Counted from the stretch's first letter, positions 9,760 to 18,169 are shown. The stretch is DNA of 64,000 nt from Clostridia bacterium (GCA_004347685.1 SLTJ01000028.1:1-64000), one strand, 5' to 3'. Notes: a model not told the origin generated them from the letters alone. Program-made: numbers and translations.

Positions 9760-9784
9760 ATTTGCAAGGGAGGTCGGAAGCTCA

Positions 9785-9979
9785 GTGGAACAGCAAGCCA
9801 AGAGGCATATCGTGACAGTGGTTAACCCCCGGCTGCACTGCACCCTGGAGAGCGGCGGCTGCGGCGCCTGCCAGGTGTCCTGCCAGTCGGCGTGTAAGAC
9901 TTCCTTGACTGTCGGCAACCAAACCTGCGTTTCGGGACGGGCTGCCGGGCAGGTTTTGTTTTCCGGGCGTGCCCGGTAA
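9785..9979 (+). CDS. scfA: SCIFF ranthipeptide precursor (atypical, C-terminally extended)
   Basis: A 64-residue peptide carrying the SCIFF core GGCGACQVSCQSACKTS followed by LTVGNQTC. SCIFF peptides (six cysteines in about 45 residues) receive a Cys-Thr thioether from the radical-SAM protein encoded next door. The GTG start follows GGGAGG at the right spacing. Two oddities: the cysteine normally after KTS is Leu41 (TTG codon), while an extra Cys19 lies upstream, keeping the count at six; and about 15 residues (SGRAAGQVLFSGRAR) extend beyond the usual end. The likely crosslink pair Cys37/Thr42 is retained. Confidence 0.82.
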   Translation: MEQQAKRHIVTVVNPRLHCTLESGGCGACQVSCQSACKTSLTVGNQTCVSGRAAGQVLFSGRAR

Positions 9980-10088
9980 AGCGGTCCGGGGAGGCCGCCC
10001 GGGAAAGGTGTACCGGCCGCTGGTCGGCGGTGGCGGGCCGGACAGACATGCATGCGTTCTGGCCGCCAACTTTGGCTACCTTTTCGAT

Positions 10089-11477
10089 GTGGAGGTACCC
10101 TGGGATACCGGGCCGGCCTGGCACCGGAATCTCCACGTGTTTAACTACCGCGGCCGGTATATCTTGGTGGATGTGAATAGCGGCGCTGTCCACCTTCTGG
10201 ACGAGGTAGCGGCGGCAGTGGTGGCCGCCCTGCGGCAGGCCGAGGGCGACGTGCGCCGGGCCTTTGCCCTTTGCGGCCAGGCAATGGGGACCGAGGCCTT
10301 CGCCGGCGTAGTGAAGGAACTGGCCGACCTGTACCGGGCCGGCTCCCTTCTCGCCCCTGACCCGGAGGCCCGCGCGGGACAGGCTCCTGCCCCCCTGCTC
10401 AAGGCCCTCTGCCTGCACGTGGCTCACGACTGTAATCTGCGCTGCCGCTACTGTTTTGCCGGCACCGGCCGCTTTGGCGGCCAGCGGCAGTTGATGGCGG
10501 CCGCTACCGGCAGGCTGGCCATAGACTTCCTGGTGCGGGCCAGCGGGGGGCAGCGCTTCCTGGAGATAGATTTTTTTGGCGGCGAGCCGCTCTTGAATTT
10601 CACCGTCGTCAAGGAACTCACTGCCTATGCCCGGACGCGGGCCGCGGAGGCCGGCAAAGAGATAAGCTTCACCCTGACCACCAACGGTCTGCTGCTGGAG
10701 CCGGAGGCTGAAGACTTCTTGAACCGGGAAGGGTTCCAGGTGGTGCTGAGCTTGGATGGCCGCGCGGAAGTACACGACCACATGCGGCCGCTGGCCGGCG
10801 GGGGAGGGAGCTATGCGGCGGTGCTGCCGCGGATGCAACGGCTGGTGCGTTCCCGCCGGGGCGAGAACTATTACATCCGGGGTACCTATACGGGCTGGAA
10901 CCAGGATTTCACCCGGGATGTCAGGGCTATCCTGGAGGCCGGCTTTCGCCGTCTTTCCCTGGAGCCGGTGGTGGCTCCAGCGGGGGTGCCGTATGCTCTC
11001 AAACCGGAGCTGGTCCAGACCCTCTGCCAGGAGTACGACCGCCTGGTGGACCTGTACCTGGAATACCGGCAGGGAGGTAACCCTTTCCTGTTCTTTCATT
11101 TTCAGGTGGATCTGACCCAGGGGCCATGCCTCGCCAAGCGCCTGGCCGGCTGCGGGGCCGGCCACCAGTATCTGGCGGTTACCCCGGCAGGCGATCTCTA
11201 CCCCTGCCACCAGCTTGTGCACGAACCGGAGTTTTACCTAGGCAGCGTTTCCCGGGGCATTTTGTTCCCCGAGCGGCAGGAGGCTTTCCGCCGGGTCAAC
11301 GTGCTGGAGCAGGAGCCCTGCCGGGAATGTTGGGCGCGCTTTTACTGCGGCGGCGGTTGCCGGGCCAATGCCTGGCATGTGACCGGCGAGATCGGCTGGC
11401 CGGACCCCCTGGGGTGCGAGCTGGAGAAGAAGCGGCTGGAATGCGCCATTTACCTGCAGGTTTGCGACCTTTTATGA
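10089..11477 (+). CDS. scfB: SCIFF peptide maturase, radical SAM / SPASM
   Basis: About 462 residues from GTG 10089; the frame is open back to GTG 9969, which overlaps the SCIFF gene. The family N-terminus LHVFNYRGRYILVDVNSGAV is a peptide-recognition region. The radical-SAM cluster motif CNLRCRYC (Cx3Cx2C) follows, and the C-terminal SPASM region holds auxiliary Fe-S cysteines (CGAGHQYL, YPCHQL, EPCRECWARFYCGGGC). It installs the thioether in the adjacent SCIFF peptide. I prefer the later start because residues before it have no family counterpart, though no strong Shine-Dalgarno supports it. Confidence 0.92.
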   Translation: MEVPWDTGPAWHRNLHVFNYRGRYILVDVNSGAVHLLDEVAAAVVAALRQAEGDVRRAFALCGQAMGTEAFAGVVKELADLYRAGSLLAPDPEARAGQAPAPLLKALCLHVAHDCNLRCRYCFAGTGRFGGQRQLMAAATGRLAIDFLVRASGGQRFLEIDFFGGEPLLNFTVVKELTAYARTRAAEAGKEISFTLTTNGLLLEPEAEDFLNREGFQVVLSLDGRAEVHDHMRPLAGGGGSYAAVLPRMQRLVRSRRGENYYIRGTYTGWNQDFTRDVRAILEAGFRRLSLEPVVAPAGVPYALKPELVQTLCQEYDRLVDLYLEYRQGGNPFLFFHFQVDLTQGPCLAKRLAGCGAGHQYLAVTPAGDLYPCHQLVHEPEFYLGSVSRGILFPERQEAFRRVNVLEQEPCRECWARFYCGGGCRANAWHVTGEIGWPDPLGCELEKKRLECAIYLQVCDLL

Positions 11478-11619
11478 CTCTGTGGCCTGTGGAGGGCAGG
11501 TAGCAAGTAGATGGAGAGCAAAACAGCACCGGCGGTGATTCCGCGCGTAGGCTTTAATTACGGGCAATAGGGGTAGAAGTGATAAGGGTTTAAGTGGATC
11601 AAGGAATAAGACGGAGCTT

Positions 11620-11656
11620 GTATTCGCTTGCGAATACGGGTCATTCATGGTAAAAT
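11620..11656 (+). promoter_or_regulatory. Promoter with overlapping palindromic operator
   Basis: GTATTCGC-TT-GCGAATAC at 11620-11637 is a perfect 8-bp inverted repeat. A -35-like TTGCGA (11628-11633) lies inside it and TAAAAT (11651-11656) follows with a 17-bp spacer. The layout suggests repression of the downstream M23 peptidase gene by an unidentified regulator. Confidence 0.5.
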
Positions 11657-11727
11657 AATGGCGGTTTTTTGGCAAACCTGGACAGGCCTTCCGCATATAT
11701 TCTTACCAGGAGAGAGGGGGAGGGGGA

Positions 11728-13290
11728 TTGGCGGACGGCAGCCACCACGAGCGGCCAAAGCAAGTGGCGGACCGGCTGATGCGGGCTGCGGCCGGGGAAG
11801 ACCCTCAGGGCAAGGCCCCGGGGGGCGGCAAAAAGGGCAGGTGGCCAGCGCCCGGGTGGGTGGTCAAGCTCCCGGCAGGCAGGGATGTGGCCGGGTGGGT
11901 GCGGCTGCGGGCCATCAGGTGGCACCTGGTGGCCGGAAGGACGGCCAAAAGGAAGATCATTTTCCCCGCGGTGCTGGCCGCGGGGCTGGCGATAACCGTG
12001 GGGGGAGCATATGTATACTTGTTGCCCCCACCGGCCTACGTGGTGATGGTAGACGGCCAACGGCTGGGAATAGTGGCCGATCCTGAAACGGTAAACCAAT
12101 TGCTGGCTCAGGCTTCCCAGAAGATAGGAGACGCCGGGTGGGAAAAGGCGAAAGCCGCAAAGGAAGTGAAATTCGTCCCCACCCGGGCCCGGGCCGGTGA
12201 ACTGACGCCGGCGGAGCGGCTCCAGCAGGCCTTGGGCGAAAAACTCGACTGGCAGGTGCAGAGCTATTCTCTGGTGGTGAACGGCAAGACGGTGGGCATC
12301 TTTCAGGATGAGGCCACGGCCACGGGCCTCCTGGCGGTGGTCAAGGATCATTACCTCCAAGGGAAACAGGGCCAGGTGCAGGCGGTGGCCTTTGTCGAAA
12401 AGGCGAAGGTGGTTCCACAATTGGTTTCGCCCTGGCAGGCTAGTGACCCGGAGGAGACCAAGGCCCTTCTTCTCTATGGCCGTAGCCGCAAGGAGACTTA
12501 TGTGGTCGCCGAGGGCGATTCCTTGTGGAGCATCGCCCGGGCCAACGGCCTCACGGTGGAGGAACTGCAGACAGCCAATCCCCAACTCGAGGCAGCGGAC
12601 CGCCTGGTCATCGGGCAGGAGATAAGCCTGGTCAAGCTGGACCCCCTGCTGCATGTGAAGATAACCAGGGAAGTGGAGAAGGCCGAGGCTATCCCCTATC
12701 CCACCCAGGTGAAGGACGACAGCAGCCTGTACCGGGGGCAGGAAAAGGTAAGACAGCAGGGAGTTGACGGTGAGAAGATCCTGCGCTACCGGCTGGTGGA
12801 GAATAATGGCGTGCCGGTGGAGAAACAATTGCTAGAAGAAAAGGTAGTCCGGGAGCCGGTCCCAAAGATTGTGGCCCGAGGTACGCGGGCCACCGTGACC
12901 CTCGCCTCCCGTGGCAGCGGCTCCGGGGTACTGGCCTGGCCGCTATCGGGCAGGATAAACTCCGGCTACGGGTACCGGGGCCGGGAGTTCCATACCGGCA
13001 TTGACATTGATGGGGCCCCGGGCGATCCGGTGCGGGCCGCCGGGGCCGGGACGGTCATCGTGGTCGCCTGGAACGGCGGCTATGGCCGGGAAATTATTGT
13101 TGATCACGGTAACGGGCTGGCCACCAGGTACGCCCACCTCTCAGCAGCCAAGGTAAGGGTAGGGGACAGCGTGGCTCGGGGGGAAGTCATCGGGGCGGTG
13201 GGTTCCACCGGGCGGACCACGGGACCACACCTGCATTTTGAGGTGCTGGTCAACGGCGGCCCGACCAATCCTTTTAACTACCTCCGCTAG
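11728..13290 (+). CDS. Membrane-anchored LysM / G5 / M23 peptidoglycan endopeptidase
   Basis: 520 residues. A basic cytoplasmic N-terminus is followed by one membrane segment (about 75-95), then a long extracytoplasmic region with a LysM domain (YVVAEGDSLWSIARANGLTV, about 252-300), a G5-like segment (about 305-380) and a C-terminal M23 domain. Zinc ligands are visible as HTGID (H-x3-D) and HLHFEV (H-x-H). It should cleave peptidoglycan cross-bridges, possibly in sporulation or cell separation. The TTG start at 11728 follows AGGGGGAGGGGG. Confidence 0.9.
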   Translation: MADGSHHERPKQVADRLMRAAAGEDPQGKAPGGGKKGRWPAPGWVVKLPAGRDVAGWVRLRAIRWHLVAGRTAKRKIIFPAVLAAGLAITVGGAYVYLLPPPAYVVMVDGQRLGIVADPETVNQLLAQASQKIGDAGWEKAKAAKEVKFVPTRARAGELTPAERLQQALGEKLDWQVQSYSLVVNGKTVGIFQDEATATGLLAVVKDHYLQGKQGQVQAVAFVEKAKVVPQLVSPWQASDPEETKALLLYGRSRKETYVVAEGDSLWSIARANGLTVEELQTANPQLEAADRLVIGQEISLVKLDPLLHVKITREVEKAEAIPYPTQVKDDSSLYRGQEKVRQQGVDGEKILRYRLVENNGVPVEKQLLEEKVVREPVPKIVARGTRATVTLASRGSGSGVLAWPLSGRINSGYGYRGREFHTGIDIDGAPGDPVRAAGAGTVIVVAWNGGYGREIIVDHGNGLATRYAHLSAAKVRVGDSVARGEVIGAVGSTGRTTGPHLHFEVLVNGGPTNPFNYLR

Positions 13291-13457
13291 GAGAGCGTTG
13301 CCGGATTCCTGGAGACGGTTCGCGTTTTGCCGGCCGGAAAGGCGGCCAAAAGGAGAAAGGTCCGACCTTAGTACTGCTTTTCGTAAATACGGTGCCTGCT
13401 GAGCCCTCCAATGAGCGAGTAGGCATCGCTCATAATGTACCTGAGCGCCGTTAGAAC

Positions 13458-13491
13458 ACGTCACCGTAATTATGTTTTTGGGTACTTAGCG
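13458..13491 (+). repeat. 34-bp repeat, first copy
   Basis: The block starting ACGTCACCGTAATTATG and ending CTTAGCG recurs at 60413-60446 with about 30 of 34 bases identical. Just upstream a perfect hairpin ATGAGCGA-N7-TCGCTCAT lies at 13411-13433. The second copy sits at a gene-fragment junction, so this may be an insertion-sequence end or other mobile scar; no transposase is present. Confidence 0.55.
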
Positions 13492-13513
13492 TGTAACTGA
13501 GGGGGTTTGTCTA

Positions 13514-14590
13514 GTGTATCGCATTGCTGTCATCCCCGGGGATGGTACCGGGCCGGAACAGGTGGGGGAAGCCCTCAAGGTGGTCCGGGCTGCGGCCGGG
13601 GTTTATGGGTTCAAGCTAGAAACGGTCACCTTTCCCTTCGGCGGCCAGCATTACCTCAATACCGGCGAAGTTTTGCCGGCAGGAGCCGTGGACGAGCTGC
13701 GCCAGTTTGATGCTATTCTCCTGGGGGCCATCGGCCACCCCGAGGTAAAGCCAGGCATCCTGGAACAGGGGATTCTGTTGCGCCTGCGCTTTGAGCTCGA
13801 CCTGTACGTCAACCTGCGGCCGGTGAAGCTATATCCGGGGGTGGAAACCCCCTTGAAGGACAAGGGGCCGGAGGACATTGACCTGGTGGTGGTGCGGGAG
13901 AATACCGAGGGGCTGTACGCCGGGACCGGTGGCTTCTTACGTAAAGGCACCCCGGACGAGGTGGCCGTCCAGGAGTCTATTAACACCCGCCAAGGGGTTG
14001 AGCGCTGTATCCGGTATGCCTTTGAGTACTGTCGCCGGCGTGACCGGAGGAAAAAGCTCACCCTGTGCGGTAAGACCAATGTCCTCACCTATGCCTTCGA
14101 CCTGTGGGAGCGGGTATTCCACGAGGTGGGGCGGGAATACCCCGACATTACCCGGGACTACGCTCACGTGGACGCCACCTGCATGTGGATGGTGAAAAAC
14201 CCGGAGTGGTTTGACGTAATCGTCACCGATAACATGTTCGGGGACATCATTACCGACCTGGGGGCCATGATCCAGGGCGGGATGGGCATCGCGGCCGGCG
14301 GGAATATCAACCCGGCAGGAGTATCCATGTTCGAGCCCATCGGCGGCTCGGCACCGAAATATGCCGGTCAGAACGTGATCAACCCCCTGGCGGCCATTCT
14401 GGCTGCGGGGATGATGCTGGACCACCTGGGCGAGGCCCAGGCTGCCGCTGGCATTGAGCAGGCCGTGATGCGCGCCTGCCGGGAGAACTTAAAGAGCATG
14501 GCCGCCGGGCGGATGGGGTATTCCACCAGCCAGGTGGGTGACCTGGTGGCTGGGTACGTGGCCTCCGGGGCCGGTCCGGACGCCGGGTAG
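13514..14590 (+). CDS. Isocitrate/isopropylmalate dehydrogenase family enzyme
   Basis: A 358-residue beta-decarboxylating NAD(P)-dependent dehydrogenase. It has the family start [13 protein letters not shown], the substrate loop [27 protein letters not shown], the catalytic-lysine region [13 protein letters not shown], the metal-binding aspartates in [15 protein letters not shown] and the cofactor motif [15 protein letters not shown]. The sequence is closest in style to LeuB-like enzymes, but no other leu genes are adjacent, so the substrate (isopropylmalate, isocitrate, tartrate or another 2-hydroxy acid) is undecided. GTG start behind GAGGGGG. Confidence 0.85.
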   Translation: MYRIAVIPGDGTGPEQVGEALKVVRAAAGVYGFKLETVTFPFGGQHYLNTGEVLPAGAVDELRQFDAILLGAIGHPEVKPGILEQGILLRLRFELDLYVNLRPVKLYPGVETPLKDKGPEDIDLVVVRENTEGLYAGTGGFLRKGTPDEVAVQESINTRQGVERCIRYAFEYCRRRDRRKKLTLCGKTNVLTYAFDLWERVFHEVGREYPDITRDYAHVDATCMWMVKNPEWFDVIVTDNMFGDIITDLGAMIQGGMGIAAGGNINPAGVSMFEPIGGSAPKYAGQNVINPLAAILAAGMMLDHLGEAQAAAGIEQAVMRACRENLKSMAAGRMGYSTSQVGDLVAGYVASGAGPDAG

Positions 14591-14679
14591 AAAGCTTCAG
14601 GCGACAGTTTCCTGTCCCGGGAATGGCCCCGGGGCCGGGAGGACCAGCCGGGTAAGTGGTGGCCCTACGTCTTGCCCCG

Positions 14680-14731
14680 AGCCGGAAAGCAGTCGGGTAT
14701 GCCGGTACCTAGGCTGCTTCCCGGCTTTTTT
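14680..14731 (+). terminator. Rho-independent terminator
   Basis: AGCCGGAAAGCAG (14680-14692) pairs with CTGCTTCCCGGCT (14714-14726) around a 21-nt loop and runs straight into TTTTTT. It ends the dehydrogenase transcript. Confidence 0.8.
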
Positions 14732-14764
14732 GCATTTTCCGACGCGGCTATCCCGGCCGCGCCG

Positions 14765-14876
14765 GTGACCTCTTTCCACGGCGATAAAAATCACACCGAA
14801 TCTATGCTTTACATCACAGCTTTGGTCCCCGAGGTGAGCTATATTTGCAGTAACAAACTGCGTGGAAAGAGGGTAC
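14765..14876 (+). promoter_or_regulatory. Structured leader sequestering the Shine-Dalgarno of the Fe-S gene
   Basis: CCTCTTTCCACG (14769-14780) is perfectly complementary to CGTGGAAAGAGG (14861-14872), and the helix extends three further pairs past one mismatch. The right arm contains the AAAGAGGG Shine-Dalgarno of the gene starting at 14882. The ~80-nt interior can form two more hairpins: AGCTTTGG-TCC-CCGAGG-TG-AGCT, and GCAGT-AACAA-ACTGC (14847-14861). Together this resembles a three-way junction that blocks translation initiation. It matches no riboswitch class I recognise. Confidence 0.55.
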
Positions 14877-14881
14877 GAAAC

Positions 14882-15796
14882 ATGAAACGTCTGGTTATCA
14901 ACATTGACGAGGACAAGTGCACTGGCTGCGGCATTTGCGTCCCGGGGTGTGCGGAATCTGCCCTGCAGATAGTGGACGGCAAGGCGCGCCTGGTGAGCGC
15001 GGCCTTGTGTGATGGCATGGGAGCCTGTATCGAGCAGTGCCCGGAGGGGGCGCTGACGGTAGAGGAAAGGGAAGCCGAGGAGTTTGACCCGGAAGCGGTG
15101 GAAGCCTGGCAACGCGCGCAGGAGGGACCGGCTGGCGTTGGGCTGGCGAGCGGGCTGGCCGGTCCTGAGGTCGCCGGGGATGCACGCCTTTATCCTCCGG
15201 GAACAGCCGGGGTCGCTGGCGAAGCCAGCGGAAGCGGACCGGCAGGCGCGCACGCGGAAGCCCGGGAGATTCCCCGCGGGCCTGAAGGGGGTGGGGTAGA
15301 TGCGACCGGGGCCGAGGTATTGCCCTGCGGTTGCCCGTCTGCCGCGGCCCGGGTCATCGAGCGGGAGCCGTTGCCGACCACCAGAGGACTTGATCCTGGC
15401 CACGGGCCGGCGGTTTCCCATCTCGCCCACTGGCCGGTGCAACTGGCCCTGGTTTCCCCCAAAGCCCCCTTTTTCCGGGGGGCGGAACTGCTGGTAGCCG
15501 CCGACTGCGTGCCCTTCGCCTGTGCTGACTTCCACCAGGCTTTGCTTCGGGGCCGGGCTCTGGTGGTGGGATGCCCCAAGCTGGACGACGCCGAGGCCTA
15601 CGTGGAAAAACTGGCCGGCATCATTGCCCTGAACGACCTGGCAGGGATCACCATCGCCCATATGGAAGTCGGCTGCTGCTACGGGCTGGAGCGGATTGTC
15701 CGGGCGGCAGTAGCCCGGGCCGGGGCAAAGCTGCCGGTGCGCTCCCTGGTGGTAACAGTAGATGGAATGGTGGAGGGAGAGGAAGCGGCCGGGTAA
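14882..15796 (+). CDS. 4Fe-4S ferredoxin-like protein with C-terminal domain
   Basis: 304 residues from ATG 14882. The N-terminal ferredoxin domain has CTGCGICVPGC (Cx2Cx2Cx3C) and a second set CDGMGACIEQCP, enough for one complete and probably a second Fe-S cluster. A Gly/Ala/Pro-rich linker (about 80-170) follows. The C-terminal domain contains adjacent cysteines in PFACADFHQ, GCPKLDD and EVGCCYGLERI that may bind another cluster. Proteins of this layout are common in strict anaerobes but have no settled function; a redox or sensing role is likely. Translation is probably gated by the leader stem. Confidence 0.8.
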   Translation: MKRLVINIDEDKCTGCGICVPGCAESALQIVDGKARLVSAALCDGMGACIEQCPEGALTVEEREAEEFDPEAVEAWQRAQEGPAGVGLASGLAGPEVAGDARLYPPGTAGVAGEASGSGPAGAHAEAREIPRGPEGGGVDATGAEVLPCGCPSAAARVIEREPLPTTRGLDPGHGPAVSHLAHWPVQLALVSPKAPFFRGAELLVAADCVPFACADFHQALLRGRALVVGCPKLDDAEAYVEKLAGIIALNDLAGITIAHMEVGCCYGLERIVRAAVARAGAKLPVRSLVVTVDGMVEGEEAAG

Positions 15797-15888
15797 TAGC
15801 TATGATCCGGCCCGCAAACTTCGTCTGGCTTTGGCCCGCTAGCCGTCCGGTGTGCATCCACCTATGCGGCCCGTGCCGGTTGTTAAAT

Positions 15889-15941
15889 AGCCTCCGGATA
15901 GACAGCATCATACGCCAAAGTATGGCCGGGAGGGCTTTTTC
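15889..15941 (+). terminator. Probable terminator after the Fe-S protein gene
   Basis: AGCCTCCGG (15889-15897) pairs with CCGGGAGGGCT (15927-15937, two bulges) followed by TTTTT. A second perfect stem, TGGCCGGGA / TCCCGGCCA (15923-15957), overlaps it and may serve the convergent minus-strand gene. Confidence 0.55.
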
Positions 15942-16011
15942 GGCCCAATCCCGGCCAGGGGGGAATCCGTGAGCTGCGCGAGCTGGGCCGCGGGTCTTGA
16001 CCGCCGCCCGT

Positions 16012-16542
16012 CTACTCCAGCTTCCGGGTTAGACCCTCGAGCACATCCATGGTAAGGAGCCCGGGATAGTAACCGGCGAGGTTCCCCCGGCTGTCAACCA
16101 AAAAGGTACTGGGGACCCCATTTACCCGGTAGGCCCGGGCCACTTCTCCCCCCGTATCGAGCAGCACCGGCAGAGAATAGCCGCCTTCGGCCATGAAGGC
16201 CTTGACTTTTTCGGCGGAATCCCCGATGTTAATTGTCAAGAGGGCGGTCTGTCCCCGGTATTTCTCATAAAATGCCTGCACCGCAGGCATCTCCTCCCGG
16301 CAGGTGGGTCACCCCGTATACCAGAAGTTCAGCACTACCGGCCGGCCGCGGAAATCGGCCAGGGAGACGGTCTTTCCCTCCAGGTCGGTAAGGGTAAAAT
16401 CCGCAGCCGCAGTTGGCCCCGAGCTATCCCCGGCCGGGCCCGGCCCCTCCGGTATCCCGTGCAGGTAGCGGCTGCTGGCCAGAAACACCACCAGCAAAAC
16501 GCCCGCTACTATGGCAATAGTAATAATAAGTTTCCTGCCCAT
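16012..16542 (-). CDS. Membrane-anchored thioredoxin-like selenoprotein (TlpA/ResA type, Sec-x-x-Cys)
   Basis: 176 residues if the in-frame TGA at 16311-16309 is read as selenocysteine. The N-terminus is a signal anchor ([18 protein letters not shown]), then an AhpC/TSA-Redoxin fold: [29 protein letters not shown]78-PTC81[14 protein letters not shown], and [20 protein letters not shown] with the cis-Pro. Homologues read FWATWCPPCREEMP here, so UGA falls exactly on the first catalytic Cys. Reading continues in the same frame to TAG. A perfect hairpin with GGU loop 18 nt after the UGA fits a bacterial SECIS. ATG 16542 follows ACGGGGGGAAATC. Likely an extracytoplasmic thiol reductant; role in cytochrome c maturation is possible. 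Confidence 0.88.
16272..16290 (-). promoter_or_regulatory. Bacterial SECIS element
   Basis: On the minus strand AUGCCUGC-GGU-GCAGGCAU is a perfect 8-bp stem with a GGU triloop. It begins 18 nt after the UGA, and the apical loop lies 26 nt downstream, inside the window in which SelB-binding bacterial SECIS loops are found. The loop Gs match the conserved feature of such elements. Confidence 0.8.
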
Positions 16543-16768
16543 GATTTCCCCCCGTAAGCTCAAGTTTTAACGGTATCATACCACGGCCAGCATCCGAAGA
16601 CAATAAATTCCCGGCCCGATCGCTGATTATACCATTCGTATCAGCGGACAGTGCCTCCCGGTATGGGAGACGCACCCCGCCAGTCGCGCCCGGTCCCCCG
16701 GGGACAAGAAAGGATTTCCGACCAGTTAAGCATAGAGGAATTAATAACGAAGGGGGTAGTCTACTTCC
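16543..16768. other. Divergent intergenic region
   Basis: Contains the upstream region of the minus-strand selenoprotein gene and of the small plus-strand reading frame at 16769. A short inverted repeat GCTGAT/ATCAGC lies near 16621-16645. No gene is recognised. Confidence 0.4.
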
Positions 16769-16930
16769 ATGCACCCGGTACAGTCGGCCCTTGTTTTCGC
16801 CGGCTTGGGAGCAGCCGTTGTCTTCCTGGTGTGCTGTTATCTGTATCTTTCCGGCGGCCGCGAGCGCCTGGCCCAGGTAATGCTGGACGCTATTCCTAAC
16901 CAGGCCTGCTATGTCGCCGGCGTCGTGTAG
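16769..16930 (+). pseudogene. Small membrane peptide, probable remnant of a TM-PAS sensor
   Basis: 53 codons from ATG 16769 behind AGGGGG. The product has one membrane segment (ALVFAGLGAAVVFLVCCYLYL) followed by RERLAQVMLDAIPNQACYV, which resembles the start of a PAS domain (LDAIPxxVYVVD). It then stops. Either a truncated sensor gene or a genuine small membrane protein; the PAS-like ending favours truncation. Confidence 0.45.
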
Positions 16931-16954
16931 GGCTACATTCGACCTCCGGCCGGG

Positions 16955-18169
16955 TTATGCCGGGCGGGGCGGCAGCAGCACGCCTTCATGGAGCCAGGTG
17001 TAGGCCGCGAAGGCCACGGCGGCCACGGTCAGGCTGGCCAGGGTAAAGAGGGGCAGGCGGCCGATGCTGGTGACCAGGCCGAAGGCCGGCGGCCCCAAGG
17101 CCACGCCGAAGAAGCGCATGGCACCGTACAGGCAGGTGATGAGGCCGCGCTCTCTGGTCGCAGCGGCTCCGGTGATGAGGGTGTTGACAGCCGGCAGGAT
17201 GGTGCCGGTGCCGGTTCCCATGACGCTGAGGGCCATAAGTAATAGGTAGATATTGGTTACCAGTCCGATAGCCATCAGGGACGCAGCCATGAGGATCAGC
17301 CCGATGAGGATGGCTTCTTTGAGGTGGTTTTCGTTTTCCTTCAGGTGATCGGCCGCCAGGTACGAAGTCAGGGCCATGAGCCCTACCGGGATGGCGATTA
17401 ACAGGCCGCTGGCGAATCCCGTTATGCCGTAGCGCAGCCGCAGGATGTCGGAAAGGTAGCTCAGGACGCCAAAAAGGATGAGCAGGGCGAACATTCCGGC
17501 CAGGAAGCAGGCGGCCAGGGCGCCGCCCCGGGCACTGAATATGTCTCCCACCGAGTGAAAATAGGCCCCTAGGTCCAGCCGGGCCTTTTCCTTTTCCTCC
17601 AGGTGCTCCGGTACCAGCCTGGCTACGGCCAGGGCGACAGGGATGGCCAGCAGGCCGTAGGCGAAGAAGGGGGCAAACCAGATAACGAGGGCCAGGGCCG
17701 AGCCGGCGATGGGACTTATCACCTTGCCCAGGCCGTTGGCGGTCTCCAGGAGGCCTAGGGCGCGGGTACGTTCTTGGGTGGTGAAAATATCCCCGGTAAG
17801 GGCCATGGCGAGCTGGTACGTGCCGCCGGCCCCCAGGCCCTGGATGACGCGGCCGGCCAGCATCCAGGAGTAGGGCTGGGCGAGGAGCCCGGCGGCAGAA
17901 CCGCTGACCAGGCCACCCAGGCCGTAGATTACCAAGGCCGGAACCATGATGGTCTTGCGGCCGTAATGGTCGGAGAGGACCCCGGCCACGGGGATAGTCG
18001 CCCCGGCTGGGACCGAGAAGGCGGTTATCAAAAGGCCTACCTGGGTGAGGGTCAGCCCGAGGTTAGCCTTGATCTCCGGCAGGATGGGGATGAGCATGGA
18101 GTTGCCCAGAACCATGATAAAGGGCACGGTACAGAGAACGGTGAAGGCCAGGCGCATCGAGCGCTGCAA
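16955..18169 (-). CDS. Major facilitator superfamily transporter
   Basis: A 404-residue 12-helix transporter. Motif A between helices 2 and 3 reads GVLSDHYGRKTIM, and the motif-C-like region near helix 5 reads GLLETANGLGKVISPIAGSA, which groups it with DHA1-type drug/proton antiporters. The substrate cannot be read from the sequence. The most likely start is TTG 18169 behind AGGAAAGCAGGT; an in-frame ATG lies four codons in. It is convergent with the small reading frame at 16.8 kb and divergent from comA. Confidence 0.87.
   Translation of the reverse strand: MQRSMRLAFTVLCTVPFIMVLGNSMLIPILPEIKANLGLTLTQVGLLITAFSVPAGATIPVAGVLSDHYGRKTIMVPALVIYGLGGLVSGSAAGLLAQPYSWMLAGRVIQGLGAGGTYQLAMALTGDIFTTQERTRALGLLETANGLGKVISPIAGSALALVIWFAPFFAYGLLAIPVALAVARLVPEHLEEKEKARLDLGAYFHSVGDIFSARGGALAACFLAGMFALLILFGVLSYLSDILRLRYGITGFASGLLIAIPVGLMALTSYLAADHLKENENHLKEAILIGLILMAASLMAIGLVTNIYLLLMALSVMGTGTGTILPAVNTLITGAAATRERGLITCLYGAMRFFGVALGPPAFGLVTSIGRLPLFTLASLTVAAVAFAAYTWLHEGVLLPPRPA

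Noticed and set aside
9822-11222. Long open frame (466 codons) on the minus strand across the SCIFF maturase gene
   Set aside because: It is the antisense shadow of a GC-rich gene; the plus strand encodes an unmistakable radical-SAM/SPASM protein and the minus translation has no family features.
16309-16563. Minus-strand 84-codon frame as a separate truncated gene ending at UGA
   Set aside because: The same frame continues after UGA with the rest of the thioredoxin fold and a SECIS-like hairpin; splitting it would break one domain in its active site.
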